Positions 45,186 to 53,840 of a stretch of 64,000 bases of DNA are shown piece by piece. Under the pieces are notes generated by a model. It made no database searches, had not been told where the DNA came from, and saw nothing but the letters and a program-made list of their open reading frames with translations. The position numbers and the translations under genes are program-made. Numbering within the stretch: position 1 is the stretch's first letter; the number at the start of each line of letters is the position of its first letter. Source of the DNA: Meishania litoralis (GTDB taxonomy: Bacteria; Bacteroidota; Bacteroidia; Flavobacteriales; Flavobacteriaceae); NCBI RefSeq assembly GCF_042611095.1, contig NZ_JBHFPV010000001.1, forward strand, positions 310,001 to 374,000, read 5' to 3'.

Positions 45186-46411
45186 GGGAAGGTTGGGAAA
45201 TGAAAAAGTTGGGGGATATTTCCAAGATAATGTATGGTCATACAGCAAAAACAAAAAATGTTTAAAATGGAATTAGATATTTAAGAATAACTGATATTCA
45301 AGATGGAAATGTCGATTGGAGTACAGTTCCTACTTGTCCAAAATTAGATGATTTTCAAAAATATGAATTGAAGTATGGAGACATAGTTTTTGCTCGAACT
45401 GGAGCTACAACGGGTAAAAGTTATTTAATTAAATCTCCTCCTAAAGCAGTTTTTGCCTCCTATTTGATTAGAGTTCAAACAGAAATAGAAAAAATATTAC
45501 CTGAATTTTTATATCTATTTTTTCAATCTGATTCATATTGGAAAGTTGTAGAAGCTGGAATATCTGGCAGTGCTCAAGGCGGTTTTAATGCTAAGAAGTT
45601 AGGCAATCTGCAAATCCCAATCCCAACTCTTCCCGAACAAAAACAAATCGTAGCCCTACTCGATAAAGCCTTTGCAGCCATAGACCAAGCCCAAGCCAAT
45701 ATTGAGAAAAACATTGAAAATGCGAAGGAGTTGTTTCAGTCTAAACTCAATGAAATTTTTAGCCACCCTTCGACAAGCTCAGGGCAAGATGGTGATGGTT
45801 GGGAGGAGAAGAGTTTGGGAGAGGTTTGTGAATTAAATCAAGGTTTGGCTATAAATGCAAAAACAAAACATTTACTTGTAGAGAAAAGTGATTTACCTTT
45901 ATTAAGAATTAAAGATTTAAAAAACAATACAGAAGAGCAGTATGTTTCTGAAACAGGGTATCCTGAAAAATCAAAGGTAAATATTGGAGATTTAATTTAT
46001 ACAAGAACAGGCTCTTTAGGATTAGTTTTCAGAAACAGGCAAGGCATATTACATAACAACTCATTTAAAGTAGAACCAATTCCAGAACTTTCAAAAAATT
46101 ACCTTTTTTGGTGGTTACAACATGAAGCTTTTACAAATATTATCATTGGTTTAGCTTCAAAAGCAGCACAGCCCGATATTACACATAAATTATTTAAAAA
46201 GCAGATAATAAATTATCCTTCCTTTGAGGAACAAGAAAGATTCTATGATATTATAGAAAATTTAAATTTAGAATTGAAAAACCTTGAAGAACACTACAAC
46301 CAAAAACACGCAAACCTCGAAGAACTCAAAAAATCCATTTTACAGAAAGCATTTTCGGGTGAGTTGACAAAACAATTGATAATGGATAATGAAGAATTGA
46401 TAATGAAATAA
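45182..46411 (+). pseudogene. hsdS: Type I restriction-modification specificity subunit with early stop
   Basis: Target-recognition subunit. The start ATG at 45182 opens MREGWEMKKLGDISKIMYGH, a normal HsdS beginning, but codon 28 is TAA at 45263-45265; the frame then continues without change (RYLRITDIQDGNVDW, ARTGATTGKSYLI, IPIPTLPEQKQIVALLDKAF). A second target domain begins at GWEEKSLGEVCELNQG near 45800 and ends KSILQKAFSGELT. The repeat CCCTTCGACAAGCTCAGGG lies between the domains. A downstream ATG at 45368 could give a truncated protein lacking most of the first domain. Confidence 0.85.
45766..45784. repeat. CCTTCGACAAGCTCAGG-type intragenic repeat
   Basis: CCCTTCGACAAGCTCAGGG within hsdS, encoding HPSTSSGQ. 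This word is a very common dispersed palindromic repeat in bacterial genomes and is recognisable by such peptides. It falls in the linker between the two target-recognition domains. Confidence 0.6.
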
Positions 46412-46453
46412 AGCAACTCCTGTAAAAATGGCACAAGTTGAATAAGTAAAAAT

Positions 46454-46924
46454 ATGAGCGAAATAGTTATATATAAATCCGATACCAATCAAATTGAAGT
46501 TTCAGTTCAGTTAGAAAAGGATACTGTTTGGCTCAATCTTAACCAAATAGCTACGTTATTTGATAGGGATAAATCCATTATTTCCAGACATTTAAACAAC
46601 ATTTTCAAAACCAAAGAATTACAAAGAAATTCAGTTGTTGCAAAAAACGCAACAACTGCTTCTGATGGTAAAACCTATCAAGTAGATTTTTTTAATCTCG
46701 ATGCTATTTTATCTGTTGGCTACAGGGTAAATTCTAAGCAAGGTACTGCTTTTAGAATATGGGCAAATAGTGTTTTAAAACAATATTTAGTAGATGGTTA
46801 TGCCATCAATGAAAAACGACTAGCACAAAAAGAGCAAGAAATACGAATGCCACAGCGTGGCAAAATACTAATAGCAGAAAATTACAACGTATCAAATTTA
46901 AGCTCCGGAGGAGCGAAATATTAA
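46454..46924 (+). pseudogene. RhuM family protein, truncated by transposon
   Basis: The first ~130 residues are a normal RhuM-family N-terminus: EVSVQLEKDTVWLNLNQIAT, FDRDKSIISRHLNNIF, DGKTYQVDFFNLDAILSVGY and FRIWANSVLKQYLVDGYAIN. RhuM proteins are usually over 300 residues. Here the frame runs into the left hairpins of the IS200-like element from about 46848 and ends at 46924 with unrelated residues. The missing part is not found after the element, where hsdR begins at once. RhuM genes are often found inside type I restriction loci. Confidence 0.8.
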
Positions 46925-47450
46925 AATGGCAAATACCTATACACAATTATATTTTCATATTGTTTTTGCCGTAAAAGGTAGAGGTAATCTTATTGCCACA
47001 AAATGGAAATCGGAATTATACAAATACATTTCGGGAATAATCTCCAATAAAAATCAAAAACTAATGATTATCAATGGCATGCCAAATCATGTTCATTTAT
47101 TGATTGGAACAAAACCAACATGTAATCTATCCGATTTAGTTAGAGATGTAAAAGCAAATTCATCAAAATGGATTAATGAGAAACAGCTTGTAAAAGGAAG
47201 ATTTGAATGGCAAACCGGTTTTGGAGCATTTACGGTAAGCCAATCTGGAGTCAATGATGTTATAAACTATATTAAGAATCAAGAAAAACATCATAGCGTA
47301 AAAACATTTAAAGAAGAATATATTGATTTCCTAAAGGCTTATGAAATTGATTATAAATTGGATTATATTTTTACGGATAATTAATACCGCTCCTATGGAG
47401 CTTATAAAATAACATTATAATAGCTATTAATATCAAGCTCCTCTGGAGCT
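46848..47450 (+). mobile_element. IS200/RAYT-like element with GCTCC-N3-GGAGC hairpins
   Basis: A single Y1 transposase gene (46926-47384) is bracketed by short palindromes: GCTCC-GGA-GGAGC at 46902-46914 on the left, and GCTCC-TAT-GGAGC (47389-47401) and GCTCC-TCT-GGAGC (47437-47449) on the right. A further hairpin TGCCAC-AGC-GTGGCA is at 46848-46862. No terminal inverted repeats or target duplication are seen, as expected for this family. The exact ends are not certain. Shared stem with different loops is the pattern of REP/RAYT elements. Confidence 0.75.
46926..47384 (+). CDS. tnpA: IS200/IS605-type (REP-associated) Y1 transposase
   Basis: 152 residues. The HUH motif is MPNHVHLLIG near residue 54 and the catalytic-tyrosine helix is NDVINYIKNQEKHHSVKTF near residue 125; the beginning YTQLYFHIVFAVKGRGNLI is typical of the family. 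It cuts and rejoins single-stranded DNA at hairpin-flanked sites. The flanking GCTCC hairpins suggest the RAYT branch. It appears intact and its arrival probably removed the end of rhuM. Confidence 0.9.
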   Translation: MANTYTQLYFHIVFAVKGRGNLIATKWKSELYKYISGIISNKNQKLMIINGMPNHVHLLIGTKPTCNLSDLVRDVKANSSKWINEKQLVKGRFEWQTGFGAFTVSQSGVNDVINYIKNQEKHHSVKTFKEEYIDFLKAYEIDYKLDYIFTDN

Positions 47451-47463
47451 ACAATGCAAACAA

Positions 47464-49842
47464 ATGAACGAAGCACAAACCAAACACGATTTAATAGAAC
47501 CTGCTTTGCGTGAGGCAGGTTGGGGTATTGTAGAAGGCAGTCGTTTGCGTTTGGAGTTTCCTATTACTAAAGGTCGTCTCATTGGTCAAAATAGACGCGC
47601 CACACCTTTGTTTGCAGATTATGTGTTGGAGTACAAAAACAGACGTATTGGAATTGTTGAAGCCAAAAAACGAGGTGACTATTACACACAAGGTTTAGAG
47701 CAAGCCAAAGATTATGCTGAACGTTTAAATATTAGGTTTACCTATTGTACCAATGGTTTGCAGGTTTACGGTGTGGACATGCAAGAAGGTACAGAAGGTG
47801 ATGTATCAAAATATCCAACACCTGATGAACTTTGGGAAATGACCTACCCAACACCAAAAGAAGATTACAAAATTGAAATTGCCAATTGGAAAGAACGTTT
47901 GTTTGCCATTCCATTTGAAGACAGAGGCGGAACTTGGCAACCGAGATACTACCAACAAAATGCGATTGCCAAAGTTTTAGAAGCTATTTCAGAGAAAAAG
48001 GATAGAATCTTACTCACATTAGCCACAGGAACAGAAAAAACAGCCATAGCCTTTCAAATTGCTTGGAAGTTATTTCATGCCAAATGGAATTTAAGACGTG
48101 ATGCAAGCAGAGCACCAAGAATTTTGTTTTTGGCAGACCGTAATATTTTAGCAGACCAAGCATTTAACTCGTTCAATGCGTTTGATGAAGATGCATTAGT
48201 TCGGATACGGCCTTCTGAAATAAAAAAGAAAGGTCGCATACCTAAAAACGGAAGTATCTTTTTTACCATTTTCCAAACCTTTATGAGCGGTCCTAATGAT
48301 TCGCCATACTTTGGAGAATATCCAGCAGATTTTTTCGATTTTATAATCATTGACGAGTGCCATAGAGGTGGAGCCAATGACGAAAGTTCTTGGAGAGCCA
48401 TTATGGACTACTTCTCGCCTGCTGTTCAATTGGGATTAACAGCTACACCAAAAAGAGATGTAAACGGAGATACTTACGACTATTTTGGTGACCCAGTTTA
48501 CAGCTACAAACTGAAAGATGGAATCAATGACGGTTTTTTAACGCCTTTCAAAGTCAAAGAAATTGACACGACCATTGACGATTACACCTATACTTCTGAT
48601 GATGAAGTGGAAGGCGAAATTGAAGAAGGACGAAAATATACAGAAGCCGATTTCAATAGAATTATTGAGATAAAAGCAAGAGAAGAATATCGAGTAAAAC
48701 TCTTTATGGATTTGATCAATCAAAATCAGAAAACATTGGTTTTCTGTGCTACTCAAATTCATGCAGCAGCAGTTAGAGATTTAATAAATCAGTATGCAAC
48801 AAGCAGGAATACGAACTACTGCCACAGAGTTACCGCAGATGACGGAAAAATTGGAGAGCAACATTTAAGAGACTTTCAAGACAACGAAAAGAGTATTCCA
48901 ACCATTTTAACGACTTCTCAAAAATTGAGTACAGGAGTTGATGCACCTGAAATTAGAAACATTGTTTTGATGCGTCCTGTAAATTCAATGGTAGAGTTTA
49001 AACAAATAGTTGGTAGAGGAACTCGCCTTTTTGATGGCAAAGACTATTTCACAATTTTTGATTTTGTAAATGCTCACAATCATTTTCAAGACCCAGAATG
49101 GGATGGTGAGCCATTAGAACCTGAGCCACCAACACGCGGAGGAACACCAAGACCTTGTAATATTTGTGGTGAAAGACCATGCGTTTGTGAACGACCTGAA
49201 CCAGAACCTTGTCCTGAATGTGATAATATTCCTTGTGTTTGTGAAACACCACCAAGGCAAATGATTAAGGTTAAGTTGTCGCACAATAAAGTGCGGGAAA
49301 TTGATTCAATGATAAAAACGTCTTTTTGGAGTCCAACAGGAAAACCAATTTCGTCAGCGGAATTTATAGAACAACTGTTTGGCGACTTACCTGAATTCTT
49401 CAAAAGCGAAAGCGAATTACGCAAGATTTGGAGTTTGCCAAGTACAAGAAAAAAACTGTTGACTGAATTAAGCGAAAAAGGATATACAAATTCGAAATTG
49501 GAAGATTTGAGAAACTTGATACACGGAGAAGATAGCGACCTTTTTGATGTATTGAGTTATGTAGCTTATCACAAAGACCTTGTACCGAGATTAGAACGTG
49601 CAACAAGAGCAAAAATTCAGTTGAACGACTACAATCAGAAACAACAAGAGTTCTTGAATTTTGTATTGGAGCAGTATGTAAAAGAAGGCGTTAACGAATT
49701 GGATGATTCTAAACTTCCTGACTTATTGGAACTAAAATACAAAGCGATTGCAGATGCTAAGAGGGAATTAGGAGATATAAAGTCGATTAGAGAAACCTTT
49801 ATCGGATTTCAAGAACATTTATATCAAGAAAGAGCAATCTAA
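47464..49842 (+). CDS. hsdR: Type I restriction endonuclease subunit, Walker A altered
   Basis: 792 residues. The N-terminal nuclease core has FADYVLEYKNRRIGIVEAKK (Asp52, Glu66, Lys68 of a PD-(D/E)xK site). The SF2 motor has motif I reading LATGTEKTAIA, where the family has GTGKT: residue 191 is Glu (codon GAA at 48034-48036) instead of Gly. Motif II is DECHRGG, followed by LGLTATPKR, and motif VI is IVGRGTRLFD. A Cys-rich insert (CNICGERPCVCERP, CPECDNIPCVCE) near residue 560-585 and an EcoEI-R-like C-terminus follow. The Glu should prevent ATP binding and so DNA translocation. Confidence 0.9.
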   Translation: MNEAQTKHDLIEPALREAGWGIVEGSRLRLEFPITKGRLIGQNRRATPLFADYVLEYKNRRIGIVEAKKRGDYYTQGLEQAKDYAERLNIRFTYCTNGLQVYGVDMQEGTEGDVSKYPTPDELWEMTYPTPKEDYKIEIANWKERLFAIPFEDRGGTWQPRYYQQNAIAKVLEAISEKKDRILLTLATGTEKTAIAFQIAWKLFHAKWNLRRDASRAPRILFLADRNILADQAFNSFNAFDEDALVRIRPSEIKKKGRIPKNGSIFFTIFQTFMSGPNDSPYFGEYPADFFDFIIIDECHRGGANDESSWRAIMDYFSPAVQLGLTATPKRDVNGDTYDYFGDPVYSYKLKDGINDGFLTPFKVKEIDTTIDDYTYTSDDEVEGEIEEGRKYTEADFNRIIEIKAREEYRVKLFMDLINQNQKTLVFCATQIHAAAVRDLINQYATSRNTNYCHRVTADDGKIGEQHLRDFQDNEKSIPTILTTSQKLSTGVDAPEIRNIVLMRPVNSMVEFKQIVGRGTRLFDGKDYFTIFDFVNAHNHFQDPEWDGEPLEPEPPTRGGTPRPCNICGERPCVCERPEPEPCPECDNIPCVCETPPRQMIKVKLSHNKVREIDSMIKTSFWSPTGKPISSAEFIEQLFGDLPEFFKSESELRKIWSLPSTRKKLLTELSEKGYTNSKLEDLRNLIHGEDSDLFDVLSYVAYHKDLVPRLERATRAKIQLNDYNQKQQEFLNFVLEQYVKEGVNELDDSKLPDLLELKYKAIADAKRELGDIKSIRETFIGFQEHLYQERAI

Positions 49843-49845
49843 GTG

Positions 49846-49880
49846 TCAAAAAAAAATAAAACCGACCTAAAATAGGTTCT
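49846..49880 (-). terminator. Likely terminator of the 49901 gene
   Basis: Short stem ACCTA/TAGGT (49865-49869 and 49873-49877), followed on the minus strand by a TTTTATTTTTTTT run. Modest stem, good T tract. Confidence 0.5.
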
Positions 49881-49900
49881 CATTCCAAGCTCTAGAAGTG

Positions 49901-50482
49901 CTACTTGTTTCCAAATACAAGCTTTACCGAATGGAATCCTGTTCTAGATCTATCGAATTTACCGGTTACACTTCCCGAAATTGGCAGAACATCCCATGAC
50001 AGACCACCTGTTTTGGAATCAGTTATGTAAAACCCTAACTCTATAGTGGTAGATTTTGGTTTCAAAATATTGCCGTCGTCATTGATGGTTTTTAAGGCTT
50101 CCGCAGCTTGAACGATAGCATCGCTCAATGCTTTGGAGAGTGAATCGGTAAAGCCTAATTCTTTAGCTTCTGCTTTTGGCTCAAAAACAAAAGTCATCTT
50201 TTTTGTTGCCTTCTTTTCCCTCTTTTTCCCGAAGGTGAATACCAATATTTTAATTGACCCATCATTAATTTTTTTATGCGTCGTTTCCAAAACAATTTCA
50301 ACGGTCTTCAAATCAGGCAAATTAGATTCTTGAATGATTGCTTTGCTCTCATTAATAGATTTGTTTACTTCAGAAATTACTTCACCTGCGGTGATTACTT
50401 TCGATTGTGCCTGACCCATCTCTAAACTAAAAAGTGTTACCAAAAAACAAATGGATAAATTAATCTGCTGTACAATTTTCAT
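49901..50482 (-). CDS. Secreted protein of unknown function, Trypco2-like region
   Basis: 193 residues with a signal peptide (INLSICFLVTLFSLEMGQAQ). After it comes VITAGEVISEVNKSINESKA, a helical segment, then LKTVEIVLETTHKK and KILVFTFGKKREKKATKKMTFVFEP, alternating beta strands with basic residues. This order (helix then paired strands ending in a P) reminds me of the trypsin-co-occurring domain Trypco2, but the match is weak. Preceded by a 21-bp palindrome shared with two other genes beside the two-component system. Confidence 0.65.
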   Translation of the reverse strand: MKIVQQINLSICFLVTLFSLEMGQAQSKVITAGEVISEVNKSINESKAIIQESNLPDLKTVEIVLETTHKKINDGSIKILVFTFGKKREKKATKKMTFVFEPKAEAKELGFTDSLSKALSDAIVQAAEALKTINDDGNILKPKSTTIELGFYITDSKTGGLSWDVLPISGSVTGKFDRSRTGFHSVKLVFGNK

Positions 50483-50528
50483 GTCAATAATATTTTACTA
50501 AAAATAAATAGAGATTTTTTATCAAACC

Positions 50529-50549
50529 ATCCCCACAAATAGGTATTTT
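50529..50549 (-). promoter_or_regulatory. Shared 21-bp motif, copy 1
   Basis: On the + strand ATCCCCA-CAA-ATAGGTATTTT, 46 bases before the start of the 50482 minus-strand gene. It equals the 53686 copy in 18 of 21 positions and the 53841 copy in most of the flanks. ATACC/GGTAT half-sites make it palindromic. A likely target of the NarL-type regulator next door. Confidence 0.5.
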
Positions 50550-50587
50550 TAACTAAATACTTGAAAATAAAAGGTTTGCAAACTAAA

Positions 50588-50606
50588 AATGGAGCCTAGC
50601 TCCATT
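50588..50606 (-). terminator. Terminator of the histidine kinase/response regulator operon
   Basis: Perfect 8-bp stem AATGGAGC/GCTCCATT with loop CTA, followed on the minus strand by TTTTAGTTT. It lies 27 bases after the response-regulator stop at 50633. Confidence 0.7.
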
Positions 50607-50632
50607 GTGTATTTTAAAAATTGAAGTGTTTA

Positions 50633-51247
50633 CTAAAACTCATACTTTTTCTCCAACGCATACCGAAGCAACTCCCCCGCCCCACTCAACCCCAGTTTAC
50701 GGATCATGTTCTTGCGGTGTGTATCGACGGTGCTTTTACCGATAAAGAGTTCATCAGCGATTTCATGCGAGGTCTTGCCGCGCGCGATCAACAACAGTAT
50801 TTCGCGCTCACGCGAAGAGAGCACACTTTTGGATCGGTTCTTTTCGCCCGTGGGCAAATGGATCTTTTTGTCGAAATAGGTCTTGCCCCCGGCCACCGTT
50901 CTGATGGCTTCTAACACCACCTGCAACGATGAGTTTTTGAGAATATAGCCTACCGCACCGGCATCAAGCATTTGGCGTACAGCCTCTTCTTGGTCGAACA
51001 TGGTAAAGGCAATAACCTTAGTATTCGGGTATTCTTTTTGAATGATCTTGGTAGCCTCAATGCCATCGACCTTGGGCATTCGTATGTCACAGAGTACGAT
51101 GTTCGGAGGCCGCTTGGCGATCATGGCCAACAACTGTTGCCCGTCATTGGCATGCCCCACGATCGTGATATCGTCTTCGTACTCAAGATACGATTGGATC
51201 CCATCGATCAGGGCTTGGTGGTCTTCGGCGATGGTTACGGTGATCAT
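50633..51247 (-). CDS. NarL/LuxR family response regulator
   Basis: 204 residues. Receiver domain residues 1-120 with phospho-acceptor in IVLCDIRMPKVDG (Asp near 54), acidic pair IAEDHQ and Lys in YILKNSS near 107. The LuxR-type HTH is at about 140-200 (LSSREREILLLIARGKTSHE, ADELFIGKSTVDTHRKNMIRKL). Its start overlaps the kinase stop by 4 bases, so the two are an operon and a partner pair. Targets probably carry the 21-bp motif found upstream of three nearby genes. Confidence 0.92.
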   Translation of the reverse strand: MITVTIAEDHQALIDGIQSYLEYEDDITIVGHANDGQQLLAMIAKRPPNIVLCDIRMPKVDGIEATKIIQKEYPNTKVIAFTMFDQEEAVRQMLDAGAVGYILKNSSLQVVLEAIRTVAGGKTYFDKKIHLPTGEKNRSKSVLSSREREILLLIARGKTSHEIADELFIGKSTVDTHRKNMIRKLGLSGAGELLRYALEKKYEF

Positions 51248-53109
51248 ACGGGTATATCGATTAAGATTGAGGTGCCCTTGCCCGGTACGCTATCGACCGT
51301 AAAGCTACCTTCTAAATGTTCGATGCGTTTTTCGATGGTACCAAGGCCCATGCCATGATCGTTGCGACGCACGGCCGACATATCGAAGCCCTTGCCGTTG
51401 TCTTCGACAATGATGTTCAAACTATCTTCGTGTTGGGTGAATTGGATATTGGCCCGAGTGGCCTTGGCATGTTTGATGATGTTTGCCACCAGTTCTTGCA
51501 GGATCCGAAAAAGGGTCAGCTCGAGGGAGTTTTCCATACGGTCTGAAAGTCCGAAATCTTCTACGGTAACTTGCAGCGCATTGGTTTCATTGATGGTCTT
51601 GGCCATTTTCTGTACGGCGGGCAGCAGCCCCTGGTTGGCCATCACCCCTGAGTTCTTGGCATGGGCCATACCGCGGATCTTTTGGTAGGCTTTCTCGAGC
51701 AGGTCTTGCGCCTTTTTCATGGCGGGGTCTTTTTCATCGACCTTCACGTTGTCAAAATGCAGTTTTACGGTGGCCATCAAACTGCCCAGGTCGTCGTGCA
51801 GTTCGTTCGCGACCTTTTGGCGTTCCTTTTCCTGCCCCGCTATCATGGCGTCGATACTCACAAGTTCTTGTTCTTTGAGCAGGGTCGCTACTTTTTGCTG
51901 TTCGAGCAGGGCCGTTTGCTCGGCCAATTGGCGTTTTCTGGTGGCGTTTTTTTGAAGAAAGACCGCAGTAGTTGTTCCGATTGCTAAAAGGGCCAATGCC
52001 ATTATCAAATAGTTTTGGTTGGTTTTTCGACGGTTGTCCAATTGCAGTTTATCGAGTTTCAATTTTTCGGTCTCGTTTTCTACCGATAAAAGGGCCGTTT
52101 CCAAGGTATTGTTCTTTGCGCCCATTTTATATTCCAGTTCCACCGAGCTGTTCAAATAATAATAGGCCGAATCGAACTCTTTTTTTGCATCCAGGATCCA
52201 TGCCTTAAGTCGATGGTCATAGAATTGGCCCCTTAGGCCCGTGGACCATTCTTCGGAGAGTCTTAAATAAAATTCAGCGTTTTGCAGATTTCCACCTAAT
52301 AGATAATTATGCGAAAGCTGCCAATATAACGTACTCTTTAAATTATTCAAATGCGGTTTATCGCAATAGTCCAAAGCATTCTTGAACCAAGTCGTCGCCT
52401 CACCGTACGCATCGCCCAATTTAAACTGGGCCCCTTTCTCATATGCGTAATATGGAAAATAGGGGTGCGTTCTCGGCAAGTGCTCGAAATACATGTCCAG
52501 CTTTTCCATTTTTTTTGCATATCCTTCGTCAACGGTCAAATCTTCATTTTCCTTTGAGGAAAAGACCACATCAAAATAGGCCAAAATGATTTCATCATCC
52601 CTACTGTCTATCAAATCTCTAAATTGATTGAGATATATTTCAAATTGACGACTTCCGATAAAAATTTCTTTGCGAAGCAGTTGAAGGATACTAATAATAC
52701 AAAATTTGGTAAGTTCTTTGTTACCAATGGTATTCGAAATGTTCAGGGCACGTGAAAAGGCTTCATATGATTTTATGGAGGAATAATTTTCTTTTAATAG
52801 CTCATTATGCCCAATGATCAAATGTGTAATCGTGCTGTCAATTGAAGAAGTTTTCGGTAAACCTTGATCAAAGTGTTGAGACTCTTGAAACTGCACTATT
52901 TTCAAAAGTACCTCAATAGGGTTCGAAAGTTCTTCGTCTCGTTGAATTTCGATTTTATGGGAAGCGCATTCGTAATCCATCACTTTAAGGCAACGAAAAA
53001 AAAGCTCCAGATCTGAATTTGAAAAACACAGACCTGGCACGCACAAAACTAGAAATATGTAAGCTTTTCTAAGATTTACTTTAGAAAGTAAACCAATGAA
53101 TTTTTGCAT
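51244..53109 (-). CDS. Sensor histidine kinase, HisKA_3 family with periplasmic TPR-like sensor
   Basis: 621 residues. Signal-type N-terminus (AYIFLVLCVPGLCFS), a helical TPR-like periplasmic region to about residue 350 (ALNISNTIGNKELTKFC, TWFKNALDYCDKPHL), one TM helix near 365-385 (YLIMALALLAIGTTTAVFL), then the HisKA_3 domain with KVANELHDDLGSLMATV (His near 435) and HATPase_c with LQELVANIIKHAKAT, DNGKGFD and GMGLGTIEKRIEHLEG. This is the standard NarX/LiaS-like layout. It overlaps the 53630 gene by 34 bases and the regulator by 4. Confidence 0.92.
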   Translation of the reverse strand: MQKFIGLLSKVNLRKAYIFLVLCVPGLCFSNSDLELFFRCLKVMDYECASHKIEIQRDEELSNPIEVLLKIVQFQESQHFDQGLPKTSSIDSTITHLIIGHNELLKENYSSIKSYEAFSRALNISNTIGNKELTKFCIISILQLLRKEIFIGSRQFEIYLNQFRDLIDSRDDEIILAYFDVVFSSKENEDLTVDEGYAKKMEKLDMYFEHLPRTHPYFPYYAYEKGAQFKLGDAYGEATTWFKNALDYCDKPHLNNLKSTLYWQLSHNYLLGGNLQNAEFYLRLSEEWSTGLRGQFYDHRLKAWILDAKKEFDSAYYYLNSSVELEYKMGAKNNTLETALLSVENETEKLKLDKLQLDNRRKTNQNYLIMALALLAIGTTTAVFLQKNATRKRQLAEQTALLEQQKVATLLKEQELVSIDAMIAGQEKERQKVANELHDDLGSLMATVKLHFDNVKVDEKDPAMKKAQDLLEKAYQKIRGMAHAKNSGVMANQGLLPAVQKMAKTINETNALQVTVEDFGLSDRMENSLELTLFRILQELVANIIKHAKATRANIQFTQHEDSLNIIVEDNGKGFDMSAVRRNDHGMGLGTIEKRIEHLEGSFTVDSVPGKGTSILIDIPV

Positions 53110-53630
53110 TTGCCCACAGTGTTAGGTTTAAATTGATTGTCAAGCCTATCTCTTTTCCTAATCGCTATTCCATCACGTTCATAGAATTCTGAATCGAACA
53201 TAGGGTGATGTAGGTGTTCTTCAAAGTCAGAAGGTATATTATCATAGATAGGGTATAGCTCACGGCTGACCATCATATCCTTCAGATTTTTAATATCAGT
53301 GTCGCACTTCACCTTTATATTTTGATTTGTTCTGTGACCATGTAGCCCCCCATTTGCCTTGATATGAAGGCATAATTGGCCATTAACGCCATTTTGGCAA
53401 TTCCACGAATCCTCAGTTTTTTGAAGCAAACCCAAATTATAGGCACCCTTGTAGTTTACAAGTGATATGTCAATCTCCTTCAATTTATCATTTTCTACCT
53501 TGAATTTTCCGGCTACGCCAAAAAAAGTGCTGTATAATTGACTTGCATAAATTAATTGATATCTATCTGGGTCGGTCAGTACAACATTTAGGGAGATTTT
53601 CTTAAAATTTTTAAGTTCTTTGGTTTCCAT
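53076..53630 (-). CDS. Unknown protein upstream of the histidine kinase
   Basis: 184 residues, no signal peptide. Sequence is soluble and mixed (LTDPDRYQLIYASQLYSTF, KVENDKLKEIDISLVNYKG, NCQNGVNGQLCLHIKANG, HGHRTNQNIKVKCDTDIK, IYDNIPSDFEEHLHHP). No family recognised. Its 3' end overlaps the kinase start, so it probably is the first gene of the operon with the two-component system, and a copy of the 21-bp motif lies 55 bases before it. Confidence 0.6.
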   Translation of the reverse strand: METKELKNFKKISLNVVLTDPDRYQLIYASQLYSTFFGVAGKFKVENDKLKEIDISLVNYKGAYNLGLLQKTEDSWNCQNGVNGQLCLHIKANGGLHGHRTNQNIKVKCDTDIKNLKDMMVSRELYPIYDNIPSDFEEHLHHPMFDSEFYERDGIAIRKRDRLDNQFKPNTVGKCKNSLVYFLK

Positions 53631-53685
53631 TTTTTATTTTTTTTCTTGGTTCGGTCAAATTTGATGGAATAATAATTTTCAAGAA

Positions 53686-53706
53686 ATCCCCATTGATAGG
53701 TATTTT
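53686..53706 (-). promoter_or_regulatory. Shared 21-bp motif, copy 2
   Basis: On the + strand ATCCCCA-TTG-ATAGGTATTTT, 55 bases before the start of the 53630 minus-strand gene. Differs from copy 1 only in the three central bases. Confidence 0.5.
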
Positions 53707-53840
53707 AGATGCTCAACTCGTCTTTCCTCTAAATCTAAAAACTTTTAACAGTTTTCTTCCCATCGGCCGTAAAGATTTTTATTCCAAAAAATACGGCTTG
53801 CTGCAATGTGTACATTTTTTCTTACAAAAAACTATTCGAA

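Noticed and set aside
49843..50633. Right-hand attachment site matching the ssrA 3' end
   Set aside because: I looked for GGTTCGAATCCC and CGGCTCCA text near the end of the restriction locus and found none, so a single ssrA-borne island with both ends is not supported.
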